Shown piece after piece: positions 1 to 9,662 of a stretch of 64,000 bases of DNA. This DNA comes from Brachyspira murdochii DSM 12563 (lineage in GTDB: Bacteria > Spirochaetota > Brachyspiria > Brachyspirales > Brachyspiraceae). The stretch lies in NCBI RefSeq assembly GCF_000092845.1, contig NC_014150.1:744001-808000 (forward strand), given 5' to 3'. How positions within the stretch are numbered: position 1 is the first letter of the stretch; each line of letters opens with the position of its first letter. A program made the translations under genes and the position numbers. The notes under the pieces are model-generated. The model was not told where the DNA came from, did no database searches, and worked only from the letters and a program-made list of their open reading frames with translations.

Positions 1-452
1 ATTCAAAAACTCAGCCTGAAAATATGCCCGTAAGACTTGAGGCAGGTACTTTAAATAGTCATTCTATAGCAGGACTTAATGCTGCATTAAAGTTTATAGA
101 AGAAGAAGGCATAGAAAAAATAAGAAATCATGAAAGACAATTAGCAAAATATTTTTATGATGAGATAAAAAACATAGAAAATATAAAGTTTTACGGTAAT
201 TATAATACTGATAAAAGAACATCAATAGTATCTTTAAATATTTCAGATATTGATTCTGCTAAAATATCGGATATACTTTCCTCTGAATACAATATAGCTA
301 CTAGGTCTGGAGGACATTGTGCACCGCTTATGCATACTTCTCTTAATACTGTCAATCAGGGTATTGTGAGATTTAGTTTTTCTTATTTTAATACAATAGA
401 AGAAATAGAAAATGGTATTAATGCCATAAAAGAGATAAGCAGGCGTTTTTAA
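1..452 (+). CDS. Cysteine desulfurase family protein (class V aminotransferase), 3' part only
   Basis: The gene enters from the left edge; about 150 C-terminal codons remain, in the frame that runs through an internal ATG at 24. It is a PLP-dependent class V aminotransferase. RSGGHCAPLMH is the loop that carries the persulfide-forming Cys in SufS/NifS-type desulfurases, and EAGTLNSHSIAGL is the conserved return into the small domain. Short desulfurases with this pattern are known to sit beside DUF3343 and selenium-related genes, and the next gene, 53 bp downstream on the same strand, ends in a DUF3343 domain. Family is well supported; its being a sulfur or selenium donor to that carrier domain is inference. 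Confidence 0.85.
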   Translation, partial: SKTQPENMPVRLEAGTLNSHSIAGLNAALKFIEEEGIEKIRNHERQLAKYFYDEIKNIENIKFYGNYNTDKRTSIVSLNISDIDSAKISDILSSEYNIATRSGGHCAPLMHTSLNTVNQGIVRFSFSYFNTIEEIENGINAIKEISRRF

Positions 453-505
453 ACTTTTAATAAAAATATTAATAAATGATAAATAAAGTATAAAGGAAAA
501 ATAAA

Positions 506-1585
506 ATGTATTATATTGGCATAGATATAGGCTCAACTGCTTCAAAGGTAGCAGTTTTTGATGATGAAAAAAATGATTTGACAGAATTATTTATGATTCC
601 TACAGGCTGGTCTGGAGTAGAAGCGGCTTCAAAAATATTAGAAATTCTTAAAGAAAAAAATATAAATAAAGAAAACTCATATTTTACAGGTACAGGTTAT
701 GGAAGAGTAGCAATAGAATATGCAAATAAAACTGTAACTGAAATTACTTGTCATGCCAAAGGTGCTAATTTTTTATTCAATAATTTAAACGGAACTTTAA
801 TTGATATAGGCGGACAAGATACAAAAATAATAAGCATAAAGAATGGGAAAGTAGACAATTTTATTATGAATGATAAATGCTCTGCTGGTACTGGAAGATT
901 TATAGAATTAATGGCAAACTCTTTGGGCTGTTCTATACCTACTCTTCTTGAAGAGGCTCAAAAATGTAATGATACTGATGTTGTTATAAGCTCTATGTGT
1001 ACAGTATTTGCAGAAACGGAAGTTATAAGTCTTAAAGCTAGCGGAAAACAAAAAAATGAAATAGCATATGCAATAGTAAACTCTGTTGCAAATAAAGCAG
1101 CATCTCTTTGCGGAAAGTTTAAAGATGATACATACTTTCTTACTGGAGGATTATGTGTATTTGATTATTTAATAAAAACTTTAGAAAAAACATTAGGCGG
1201 AAAAGTTATTACAGACAGCAGAGGTCAATATGCAGGTGCTATAGGGGCTGCTATCATTGGTTTTGAAAAAAATGCATCTAATAAAAATAAAATAAAACAA
1301 AACTCTTCAAATACAGAAAGCAAAGAAAAAAAAGAAGAAATTAAAGACAAAAGATTAATAATAACTTTTAATACCACAACAGATGTTATGAGAGCTGAAA
1401 AATCATTTAAAAATATTATGGAAGAAACGAATGAGCTTCTTGGCAAAATAATATCAATACCTAGCGAAATATCAGCAGGATGCGGAATGTCTTGGGAAAG
1501 TGAAATATATTTAAAAGATAAATTAACTAATATATTAAAAGAAAATGATATAGAATACGACAATTTTTATGAAATATATAAATAG
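506..1585 (+). CDS. CoA-dehydratase activase (ASKHA ATPase) fused to a C-terminal DUF3343 domain
   Basis: Residues 1-252 are a BcrAD/BadFG/HgdC-type ATPase: phosphate loops GIDIGSTASKVAVFD (5-19) and LIDIGGQDTKII (98-109), FLTGG (211-215), and the two Cys that hold the dimer-bridging [4Fe-4S] cluster in NDKCSAGTG (Cys125) and SSMCTVFAE (Cys165). Such proteins inject electrons, driven by ATP, into 2-hydroxyacyl-CoA dehydratase-like enzymes. A Lys/Asn-rich linker (about 255-282) leads to a DUF3343 domain (283-359) with the Cys motif SAGCGMSW, a family annotated as putative Se/S carrier. It starts at the only sensible ATG, after AAAGGAAAAATAAA. It probably works with the preceding desulfurase; no dehydratase subunits are next to it, so the target is unknown. 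Confidence 0.85.
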   Translation: MYYIGIDIGSTASKVAVFDDEKNDLTELFMIPTGWSGVEAASKILEILKEKNINKENSYFTGTGYGRVAIEYANKTVTEITCHAKGANFLFNNLNGTLIDIGGQDTKIISIKNGKVDNFIMNDKCSAGTGRFIELMANSLGCSIPTLLEEAQKCNDTDVVISSMCTVFAETEVISLKASGKQKNEIAYAIVNSVANKAASLCGKFKDDTYFLTGGLCVFDYLIKTLEKTLGGKVITDSRGQYAGAIGAAIIGFEKNASNKNKIKQNSSNTESKEKKEEIKDKRLIITFNTTTDVMRAEKSFKNIMEETNELLGKIISIPSEISAGCGMSWESEIYLKDKLTNILKENDIEYDNFYEIYK

Positions 1586-1634
1586 TTTTTTATAATTAAT
1601 TATAACATACTCGTTTTATATATAATTATATTTC

Positions 1635-1746
1635 GTCAAAAATAAATTTTTTAATTTAAAATATTTGCAGGACTTTACAGTCATACCTCAGCAGCAGCTT
1701 CGGAAAAAAGTTGATAATTCTATACAAAGTGCATCAGTTGACAAAC
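1635..1746 (-). repeat. Short copy of an intergenic repeat (partner at 6440-6658)
   Basis: Read on the minus strand, both ends match the plus-strand segment at 6440-6658. Shared blocks include TTTGTCAACTGAT, the stretch ending in AGCTGCTGC, then ACTGTAAAGTC and an A/T-rich tail ending in TTTTTGA. This copy lacks about 107 bp from the middle of the other. The two copies are in inverted orientation and bracket mfd and a pseudogene. No coding frame is kept in either. Confidence 0.6.
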
Positions 1747-1782
1747 TTAAAAATTCTCAGTATTTATGCAATACAATTAAAA

Positions 1783-4700
1783 TTATTTATCTTTATTTAT
1801 TCTTATTACTTTAGGAGATTTACTTCTTCTAATATAAGTTCCTTTTTTACTGCTTTTATTATTTTTGAAATTAGCTTCTGTAATACTCATATTATTTTGA
1901 TTATTTTCATTTTTTATACCTTCATTATTTTCTATTTCATTAATTTTATCACTTTCTATTTCAAGTATAGTATTTTTAATTTTTTCTATTTTCCAATCAA
2001 GATCGTTTTCTTTTTCATGTATAACTGGTATTATTAATTGATTTAGATTATCTTTATCAAAATAAACTCCGGAATTTTTAGTATTTATAAGATTTATAAG
2101 TTTATTAGTATCTATTTTAGAATATTTATCAAGTTTCAAATATATATTATACTGACCTTCCATTACTGATAATACTCTTATTCTTTTTAATATTACTTTA
2201 AGTCTTGCTATATCAAAAATATCTTCTAATTCTTTCGGCAGTTTGCCGTATTTATCAATCATATAATCTTTAGCATGGTCAATATCTTCATTATCCTGAG
2301 AACGCATTATAAGTTTGTATGCTGATATTTTTTCTTTTGAATCAGATATATAGCAATCCGGTATAAATAGATTATGCTTTAAATCTATTACTGTATCAAA
2401 TGTAACTTCTTTTATTTCACCCTTATATTCATTTGTAGCCTCTTCAAGCATTTGAGTATAAAGTTCATAACCAACCTGATATATCATTCCAGACTGCTCC
2501 TTTCCTAATATGTTGCCTGCACCTCTAATTTCTAAATCACGCATAGCTATTTTAAAACCAGCTCCTAAATCTGTATGTTCTGATATAGCTTCCAATCTTT
2601 TATAAGCAACTTCTGTTAATGCCAAATCACTAGGATAAAACATATAAGCATAAGCCTCTCTGTCGCTTCTTCCTACACGTCCCCTTAACTGATAAAGCTC
2701 TGACAAACCTAATCTATTGGCATTATCTATTAATATAGTATTGGCATTTGGTATATCTATTCCGTTTTCTATTATTGTAGTTGAAACTAAAATATCATAT
2801 TTATGATTAATAAAATCTTCCATTATTTTTTCTAACTGATGCCCTGTCATTCTTCCATGTGCTACGCATATACGTGCTTTAGGACATAGTTTTTTTATCA
2901 TCAATGCGAATGATTCTATAGTATCTATTCTGTTATATAGATAAAATACCTGACCATCTCTTTTAAGTTCTCTTTCTATTGCATTTACAACTGCCTCTTC
3001 GCTGAACTCTGTTACAAAAGTTTTTACTGGTATTCTGTTTAGAGGAGGAGTTTCAATAATACTTATATCTCTTATTCCAGTTAAAGCCATATTTAATGTT
3101 CTAGGTATAGGAGTAGCTGAAAGTGTGAGAACATCTGTTTCTAATCTTAATCTTTTTAAAGCCTCTTTATGCTTAACTCCGAAACGCTGCTCTTCATCTA
3201 TAACTATAAGTCCTAGATTTTTAAACTCTATATCATTAGATAAAAGCATATGAGTGCCTACTACCAAATCACAGGAACCATTTTTTAATAATTCTTTATT
3301 TCTTTTAGCCTGTTTGCTTGTAACAAATCTGTTTAAAACTTCTATACGTATAGGAAAATCTTCAAACCTTTTTTTGGCATTGTTATAATGCTGCTGTGAA
3401 AGTATAGTAGTAGGACATAGTATGGCACATTGTTTACCAGCCATTATAGCTTTAAATACCGCTCTGAATGCCACCTCTGTTTTACCAAATCCCACATCTC
3501 CGCATACAAGCCTATCCATCATCTTGCCGCTTTCCATATCTTCTTTTATATCATTTATAGCCCTTAATTGATCGGCGGTTTCTTCATATTTGAATGAAGC
3601 TTCAAAATCGTCCTGCCACTGAGTATCAGCACCATAAACATTTCCATGTATATTAGATCTTATGGCATAAAGTTTTATCAATTCTCTTGCAGTAGCTAGT
3701 GCGTCTTCTCTTGCCTTACTCTTTATCTTATCCCAAGCACTTCCTCCAAGCTGAGTTAATTTAGGAGCTTCTCCATGACCAGATATATATTTCTGTACAA
3801 AGTTCATCTGCTCAACAGGTATATATAATTTATCACCCTTAGCATATTCTAAAGTTATATAGTCTTTTTCTTTTCCGTTGGATAATTTTCTTGTTAATCC
3901 TAAATACTTTCCTATACCATAATTTACATGCACAGCATAATCGCCTACATTCAAATCAACAAATGTTTCTATTAGATTTTTATTTACTTTAGGTATCTTT
4001 CTTACCTTTTTTCTTTTTCTTCCAAATACTTCCCAGTCTGCTATAAATATCGTTTTTATGCCGTCTTTTATAAATCCTGAAGAAGCTTGAGCTGTTATAA
4101 TATAAAAATTATTTTCATTTTTTGAATAGTCTTCTTTTTCTTCTGATATGTTTTCTTCTGATATATCATTTTTATCTTCTAAAATTATCTCTTTATGATT
4201 TTCTTCTTCAGTATTTTTTATTTCTTCTTTATTATTATCATTTTCTTTTTTATTAAAATCTTCTTTAAAATTTTCCTTAGTATTTTTTTCTTCCTCTGGT
4301 GCTATAATTATGGGCGACAAATCCTGCATTATTTTATAGAATCTTAAAGCCTGATCATAATGACCAGTAGAGAGAATTATTAAATAATCTTTTTTTCTGT
4401 ATTCTTTAACATAATCAAGAAAGTCTGTCAATCTTGATTTGAAAGAAACGCCTTCTAAAAAATTAAATTTGTATATATCAATGTCAGTTATAAAAGGAGA
4501 TATATTAATTGATTTTTTTACTATTTCATTAAAATAATCATTGTTAATATATAGTTTTTCAATATCTCCTATTAGAGAAAACATATTATCTATATCATTG
4601 AAATTTTCTCTTATAGTGTCAAGTATTGTTATTAATTTTGTTTTTAATTTTAGAGCATCATCTATAAATACATACCCGTAATCAAAATAATCAAATATAG

Positions 4701-5517
4701 TCTCTAAATTTGAATAAAACATTGGAAGAAGATTTTCACTTCCAGCAAAATATTTTCTCTTAATTATATTATCTTTAATTTCTTTCTCTGTACTATTTTT
4801 ATTTAAAAAAACTTCTACGTCCTCATCGCTGTAAACAACTTCACGTACTGGATAAATTATTATATTGTCAATACTTTTAAATGATCTTCCGTCTTCTATA
4901 TTAAATAACCTTATACTTTCAATCTCATCATCAAACATTTCTATTCTTATAGGATTATCATATTCTACAGAAAATATATCTACAATACTTCCTCTTACAG
5001 ATGCCGTACCTTTTTCAGCAACTTCTCTTTCTATAACATATCCTAAATCATATAATTTTAATCTTAAATTATCTAAATCTAGTTTATCGCCTATATGAAG
5101 CTCTATATAAAGTTTTTTAAGGTCTTCTCTGTTTGCTATTTTTCTAGTTATGGCGTTTATGGTTGTTATTATAATACAATGTTCTTTATTTATTAATCTG
5201 TATAAAATATTTATTCTCTCCTGAGCTATATCGGTTATAGGAGACATTTTTGTAAAAGGCACTGTATCATAATCCGGAAAATAATAATTAGGTATATTAT
5301 AAAAGTTTAATGACTGGCTTAGGAGCATTGCCTCGCTTTCATTTTCTTTTATTATTAAAATACTGTTTTTCTTAAAAAGTGATGCAAATAGTAATGCATC
5401 GCTTCCTCCTTTAAGCCCTGTAATACTTTTTATATTTTCTATATCAAAATTTAAATACTCTTCGCTTCTAGTAAATCTTTCTATTAATATATCTGATATG
5501 ATCTCGCCGCTGTACAT
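1783..5517 (-). CDS. mfd: Transcription-repair coupling factor Mfd
   Basis: Mfd displaces RNA polymerase stalled at DNA lesions and recruits UvrA. The 1244 residues show the family order: UvrB-like damage-recognition half, RNA-polymerase-interaction (CarD-like) domain at about 520-595 with VGDYAVHVNYGIGKYLG, translocase motor with Walker A GDVGFGKTEVA (near 679), DEEQ box (near 774), LSATPIPRTL and RGRVGRSDREAY, then the TRCF C-terminal domain (about 1040-1150). Two features are not standard: a Glu/Lys/Asn-rich insertion at about 409-472 between the N-terminal half and the CarD domain, and a charged tail of some 50 residues ending in basic RRSKSPK. Starts at ATG (MYSGEII). It is transcribed alone. 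Confidence 0.97.
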   Translation of the reverse strand: MYSGEIISDILIERFTRSEEYLNFDIENIKSITGLKGGSDALLFASLFKKNSILIIKENESEAMLLSQSLNFYNIPNYYFPDYDTVPFTKMSPITDIAQERINILYRLINKEHCIIITTINAITRKIANREDLKKLYIELHIGDKLDLDNLRLKLYDLGYVIEREVAEKGTASVRGSIVDIFSVEYDNPIRIEMFDDEIESIRLFNIEDGRSFKSIDNIIIYPVREVVYSDEDVEVFLNKNSTEKEIKDNIIKRKYFAGSENLLPMFYSNLETIFDYFDYGYVFIDDALKLKTKLITILDTIRENFNDIDNMFSLIGDIEKLYINNDYFNEIVKKSINISPFITDIDIYKFNFLEGVSFKSRLTDFLDYVKEYRKKDYLIILSTGHYDQALRFYKIMQDLSPIIIAPEEEKNTKENFKEDFNKKENDNNKEEIKNTEEENHKEIILEDKNDISEENISEEKEDYSKNENNFYIITAQASSGFIKDGIKTIFIADWEVFGRKRKKVRKIPKVNKNLIETFVDLNVGDYAVHVNYGIGKYLGLTRKLSNGKEKDYITLEYAKGDKLYIPVEQMNFVQKYISGHGEAPKLTQLGGSAWDKIKSKAREDALATARELIKLYAIRSNIHGNVYGADTQWQDDFEASFKYEETADQLRAINDIKEDMESGKMMDRLVCGDVGFGKTEVAFRAVFKAIMAGKQCAILCPTTILSQQHYNNAKKRFEDFPIRIEVLNRFVTSKQAKRNKELLKNGSCDLVVGTHMLLSNDIEFKNLGLIVIDEEQRFGVKHKEALKRLRLETDVLTLSATPIPRTLNMALTGIRDISIIETPPLNRIPVKTFVTEFSEEAVVNAIERELKRDGQVFYLYNRIDTIESFALMIKKLCPKARICVAHGRMTGHQLEKIMEDFINHKYDILVSTTIIENGIDIPNANTILIDNANRLGLSELYQLRGRVGRSDREAYAYMFYPSDLALTEVAYKRLEAISEHTDLGAGFKIAMRDLEIRGAGNILGKEQSGMIYQVGYELYTQMLEEATNEYKGEIKEVTFDTVIDLKHNLFIPDCYISDSKEKISAYKLIMRSQDNEDIDHAKDYMIDKYGKLPKELEDIFDIARLKVILKRIRVLSVMEGQYNIYLKLDKYSKIDTNKLINLINTKNSGVYFDKDNLNQLIIPVIHEKENDLDWKIEKIKNTILEIESDKINEIENNEGIKNENNQNNMSITEANFKNNKSSKKGTYIRRSKSPKVIRINKDK

Positions 5518-5631
5518 GATGCTTTTACCACTTATAAAAGGTATAAAATTATTTTCATATAAATATAAATAATATTCTATTAAATAGCAATAGCCTATAA
5601 TAAAAAGATTATATAAACTTTATTATTATTT

Positions 5632-6336
5632 TTATTCTATTTTTATACTATAAGTTATTTCCCACTCTTCAGCTATGTTATCGTTATTGTTATGATATTT
5701 TATAATTATATCTTGTGATTGTCATTTTTCTATGCTAAATTCATTAGGTGCACATGAAATTACAGAGATTGTAGTTTCTGCTATCAGAGCATTGGCCGTT
5801 TTTGTTATTTTAGCATATGCAAATATAAACTTTGAATATGTATCTATTGCTATCAGATATTGATTTAAATCTATAATAGCTTTTTCTCTATTTTTATAAA
5901 TAAGAACCTTTTCATTCTTTCTGATAAATTATATTGAGAATTAATATCTGCTAATGGGTTTTATAGCTGTATCTGAATATTTGTAAAGGACTTATAGATA
6001 CTTTCATTGGAAAGGTAACTTAATTTCCGTCATTAGATGCATCAAAATATTTTTCATTTTTACTCTCATCTCCATTCAGCCATACTATGCTGTAATTGGC
6101 ATAAAAAATTAAGTTCACTTTTAAAAACCAGTCTTTTATAATATTGATGTTATTAGGATTAAAAGGATCATTTTCAGGATTAACGTAATCTTCTTCTAAA
6201 TCTGAACTTGTTACAGTTTCTGTTTTAATATTAGAAAGTTTTTTATTATAATAGAATCTTTGGTTAAATTGATTATTGCATGAAACAAAAAATAATAATG
6301 ATAATAAAATGAGTGTTAATTCATATATTTTTTCAT
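5632..6336 (-). pseudogene. Decayed lipoprotein gene
   Basis: The 1.3 kb between mfd and the next gene holds a broken minus-strand gene. The start ATG at 6336 is followed after 6 codons by a stop. Inserting one base in the A-run restores a lipoprotein signal, MKKIYELTLILLSLL then FFVSC, and an Asn/Asp/Glu-rich mature part up to a stop at 6020-6022. After a scrambled stretch the frame resumes near 5930 with NEKVLIYKNREKAIIDL and runs to a TGA at 5722 and then to EEWEITYSIKIE and a TAA at 5632. At least two frameshifts and two stops make it non-functional. I do not recognise the original family. Confidence 0.6.
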
Positions 6337-6439
6337 AATGTTTTCCATATCAATTATTTTCTTTATTACTATAATTTTATATTTTATAGTAAGCAAATAA
6401 TATTGCGTTATGTAAAATATATTACTGGAACAATTTTAT

Positions 6440-6658
6440 TTTGTCAACTGATAGACTTTATATAGAATTATAAACTTTTTAGCCAAAGCTGCTGCCTACA
6501 CTTTTACAAATGTACGCAGATCAATATATATTGCAAAATGCGTTTTTTTATGTATGCTTTTTTTATACTACGCCATTCCTTTAGTCGAAGGAGAAACTGG
6601 GATGCGGAACTACTGTAAAGTCTGAAAATATTCAAAATTAAAAAAATTAATTTTTGAT
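6440..6658 (+). repeat. Long copy of the intergenic repeat found inverted at 1635-1746
   Basis: This segment shares its left about 55 bp and right about 50 bp with the reverse complement of 1635-1746 and has about 107 extra bases between them. The extra part is less AT-rich, with runs such as TTTAGTCGAAGGAGAAACTG, which stands out from the AT-rich surroundings. No open frame or terminal direct repeat is evident. It could be an intact member of a small non-autonomous element family, with the other copy an internal deletion. Confidence 0.55.
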
Positions 6659-6816
6659 AAACTATATTTGTTTAGGTATATGCTGAAATAATGCCGCTAT
6701 GTTAATAATAACTATAATTAATATAGCATCAAAAGTAAAATTTTTGTTTATATTTTATATAAATAATGTTTTAATATATTTTTATTAATGTCGAAAATTT
6801 TGACAAGAGGTATTTT

Positions 6817-7344
6817 ATGATAAGGCTATATAGTGTATCAATTTTTTTATTTTTAGTAACTGCCTGTGCTTCTAATGTTAAAGTAGCAGACGAAAATTAT
6901 AATAATGCTTGGATAAAAAAAGTCGGCGGTAAAAGTGTAATGGCACCAAACGGATATTTGTATACTTTTAAAGAAAATGGAAATGTTGAATACAAGATTA
7001 ATGGAATGGTAAGAGGAAGAGGAATATTTTTATATGCTGAAACTGCTACTAATGCATATTATTATGAAAAAATGCCTTTGAGCTATGTAGCTTATAGTGT
7101 AAGAGATTCTATACCAAATACCAATGTAAATATGTTTGTAGGTTTTATAGTTGATAATGATGGAAAAATCAAAATGACTTCAGGATATACTAAAGAATAT
7201 CAAAGCAGATTAGCTGATTGGAAAAAAAATAATTTAACTATATATAATACTTTACGCGAAGGCAGAGATATGTCGGGATATCCAATACCATATGTGGAAG
7301 AAGTTAATACTTTAAATTTAATAGAATTTGGTATATTAAGATAA
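6817..7344 (+). CDS. Small lipoprotein of unknown function
   Basis: A 175-residue protein with a short basic start, a hydrophobic stretch and the lipobox VTACAS, giving lipidation at Cys17. The mature part has alternating short strands (YLYTFKENGNVEYKINGM and similar) that suggest a beta-sandwich, and no domain I can name. The start ATG follows AAGAGGTATTTT, a good ribosome binding site. It stands alone, converging on the ankyrin-repeat gene, with a palindrome between the two stops. Export and lipidation are well supported; function is unknown. Confidence 0.75.
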   Translation: MIRLYSVSIFLFLVTACASNVKVADENYNNAWIKKVGGKSVMAPNGYLYTFKENGNVEYKINGMVRGRGIFLYAETATNAYYYEKMPLSYVAYSVRDSIPNTNVNMFVGFIVDNDGKIKMTSGYTKEYQSRLADWKKNNLTIYNTLREGRDMSGYPIPYVEEVNTLNLIEFGILR

Positions 7345-7470
7345 TATAATAATTAATATTTTATCAATTTCTATATTTTAATAAATGTACTATACAATTT
7401 TTTTGCTCTTATACTTAATAAAAGTGTTATCAATACTCTTTGAGAAAGTATAAATAAAAAATAAGCAGCT

Positions 7471-7505
7471 GTCCTAGATAAGCTAAAATTTAGGCTATCT
7501 AGTAC
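7471..7505. terminator. Palindrome between convergent genes, probable bidirectional terminator
   Basis: CTAGATA (7474-7480) pairs with TATCTAG (7496-7502), with a further CTAAA/TTTAG inside, in the gap between two convergent genes. There is no long T-run directly after it in either direction, so termination efficiency is uncertain. Confidence 0.45.
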
Positions 7506-7523
7506 ATACCAAAATTAAAAAAC

Positions 7524-9662
7524 TCACTTGCTGTATTTTTCAAATATGCTTTTTATTTCATCATCAAAGATTATTGACCACTTTATATATTCATTATTCA
7601 TAGATAAATCTGCTCCATTTTTTAGTAAAAGCTCAAATATGTAAGCATTTTTCTTTTTGGCTGCTATAACTAATGCAGTATTTCCTTCAGGGTCTGTCAT
7701 GTTAATATCAGCATTATTTTTTATAAAAAACTCTGCAAGTTTTACATGTTCTTTCTTAATAGCAGCCATTAGAGGAGTATATCCCTCTTTTCCTCTTTTA
7801 TTAATATCTGCATTATTATCTAATAATATTTTTGCAATTTTTCTCTTTTCAACAAGAGTTAAAGGCGTATCTCCAAAATCATCTTGAAAGTTAACATCTA
7901 TTCCTTTTGATATGTATTTTAATACTTTTTCAGTTTCTCCATATGAAACACTATTAAGAAATTTGGAGTTTCTCTTATATTCTTTATCATGATAACTTTT
8001 AAAAATGTTAAACATATCATAATTTTCATTTTTACTCGCATAATATAATGCTCTTCTTCCATAAACATCTCTTGCAAATACATCAGCTTTATTTTCTATT
8101 AAAATTTTTACTATATTAATATAATTATGCATAGCAGCAAGAATTAAAGCACTAGAACCTAATTTAGTTTGAATATTGATATCAGCATTATTTTCTATTA
8201 ATAAGTTTAATATTTTTTCAGCATTATAAGAAGCAGCACACATTAAAGGAGTAATGCCGTCATTATCCATAGCATTTACAGAGGCTCCTCTTTTTATAAA
8301 CTCTTCTGCTATATCAAAGTTATTGTCATTATTAGAAATATATTCTAAAGCTGTATTATTTAAATAATTTTTAAAATTAACATCAGCATTATGTTCTAAT
8401 AATATTTTTATTATTTCTTTATAATGACTGCGTGAAGCTAAAAGCAATGCATTAAATCCGAATTTCCCGTATACAGCATTATTAATATCAACTCCTTCAG
8501 AAATATATTTCAAAACATCATCTATTTTATTTTCAATAACTGCATATAAAAATTTTATTTCCTTAGATGAAGCATCTAATATTAATTTTACCATTTTCTC
8601 TTGATAAAGATTTTGATTATGTGCTATATCTAATGCAGTTTCTCCATAGTTATTTTTTAATGTCAAATCAGGATTATATTTCAAAAGAAGCTCAGCAAGC
8701 TCTATATTATGTCCATTTACACTATACATCAGAGGGGTTTCTTTTCTATTATCTGATAAATTAATATCAGCATTATGCTCTAACAATATTTTTGCTATAT
8801 CATAAGAACGATAATCACATGCAATTATCAAAGGAGTTCTGCCCCATTTATCTTGTACATTAGGACTTGCATTATATTCAAGTAAAGCTTTAACCATATC
8901 AATATTTCTACTTTCACATGCATATATTAAGGCGGTATTTTCTTCATCATTATTTTTTATTTCTGTATCAGCATTATTCTCTAATAAAGCTCTTACAAAA
9001 TCAGTTTTTCCAACATAAGAAGCCCATATTAATGCTGTAAAGCCTCTATTGTCCTTTGCGTTTATATCTGCTCCATACTCTAATAATATTTTTATTATTT
9101 CTCTGCTAGGTTTATTATTTTTCATTAAGGCATAATATATTAATGCCGTTTCTCCTTTTTGATTTTTATAATTAGGATCATAGCCGTTTTCAAGTAATAT
9201 TCTCACTATTTCAGCATGATTTCCGCTGCAGGCTATCATCAATGCAGTTAAATAATTATTTTCTAATGTAGTCTCTATATACATATCAGCTTTGTGTTCA
9301 AGAAGAATTTTAACTACATCGGCATTGCCATAAATACATGCATATATCAAAGCAGTATAATTATAATTGTTAGTTATATCTACAGAAGCATTATACTCTA
9401 ATAAAAGTTTTACTATATCAGCATTTCCTTTGTAAGAGGCAATCATTAAAGGAGTATATCCGTCTTTATTCTTAAAATCAATTTCAACATCTTTTTCTGA
9501 AGCAACATTTTTATTATTTTTATTTTCAATTAATATTTTTGCTACTGAAAATATATTTATATTTATATAATCATTTTTATTTAATAAATATTTTATATGC
9601 TGAATATTGCCGTCTTCTACAGCATTGAAAAATTCAATTTTTTCTTTATTTGTAAACATCAT
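7524..9662 (-). CDS. Ankyrin-repeat protein
   Basis: A 712-residue protein made almost wholly of ankyrin repeats; I count about 19 units with the consensus G-TALI-A---N-DIVKILLEHNADIN, such as DGYTPLMIASYKGNADIV and EGYTPLMAAIKKEHVKLA. Two units (near 380 and 560) have degenerate starts of the form KFLYAVIENKIDDVLKYI, suggesting that the array grew by duplicating blocks. There is no signal peptide or membrane segment, so a cytoplasmic protein-binding scaffold is likely. AGAGG lies 3 nt before the first of two adjacent ATGs (9662, 9659), so the second may be used. Brachyspira genomes are known to carry many ankyrin proteins; partners cannot be read from the sequence. Confidence 0.92.
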   Translation of the reverse strand: MMFTNKEKIEFFNAVEDGNIQHIKYLLNKNDYININIFSVAKILIENKNNKNVASEKDVEIDFKNKDGYTPLMIASYKGNADIVKLLLEYNASVDITNNYNYTALIYACIYGNADVVKILLEHKADMYIETTLENNYLTALMIACSGNHAEIVRILLENGYDPNYKNQKGETALIYYALMKNNKPSREIIKILLEYGADINAKDNRGFTALIWASYVGKTDFVRALLENNADTEIKNNDEENTALIYACESRNIDMVKALLEYNASPNVQDKWGRTPLIIACDYRSYDIAKILLEHNADINLSDNRKETPLMYSVNGHNIELAELLLKYNPDLTLKNNYGETALDIAHNQNLYQEKMVKLILDASSKEIKFLYAVIENKIDDVLKYISEGVDINNAVYGKFGFNALLLASRSHYKEIIKILLEHNADVNFKNYLNNTALEYISNNDNNFDIAEEFIKRGASVNAMDNDGITPLMCAASYNAEKILNLLIENNADINIQTKLGSSALILAAMHNYINIVKILIENKADVFARDVYGRRALYYASKNENYDMFNIFKSYHDKEYKRNSKFLNSVSYGETEKVLKYISKGIDVNFQDDFGDTPLTLVEKRKIAKILLDNNADINKRGKEGYTPLMAAIKKEHVKLAEFFIKNNADINMTDPEGNTALVIAAKKKNAYIFELLLKNGADLSMNNEYIKWSIIFDDEIKSIFEKYSK

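Noticed and set aside
1711-2037. Open plus-strand frame opposite the mfd 3' end
   Set aside because: Phe/Ile-rich translation caused by the antisense of Lys/Asn-rich codons; no ribosome binding site and mfd explains the region.
5722-5930. Segment NEKVLIYKNREKAIIDL with AIDTYSKFIFAYA looked at first like an integrase core
   Set aside because: Only one Asp-like motif is present and the frame continues into the tail of the decayed lipoprotein gene; no DDE pattern or element ends are seen.
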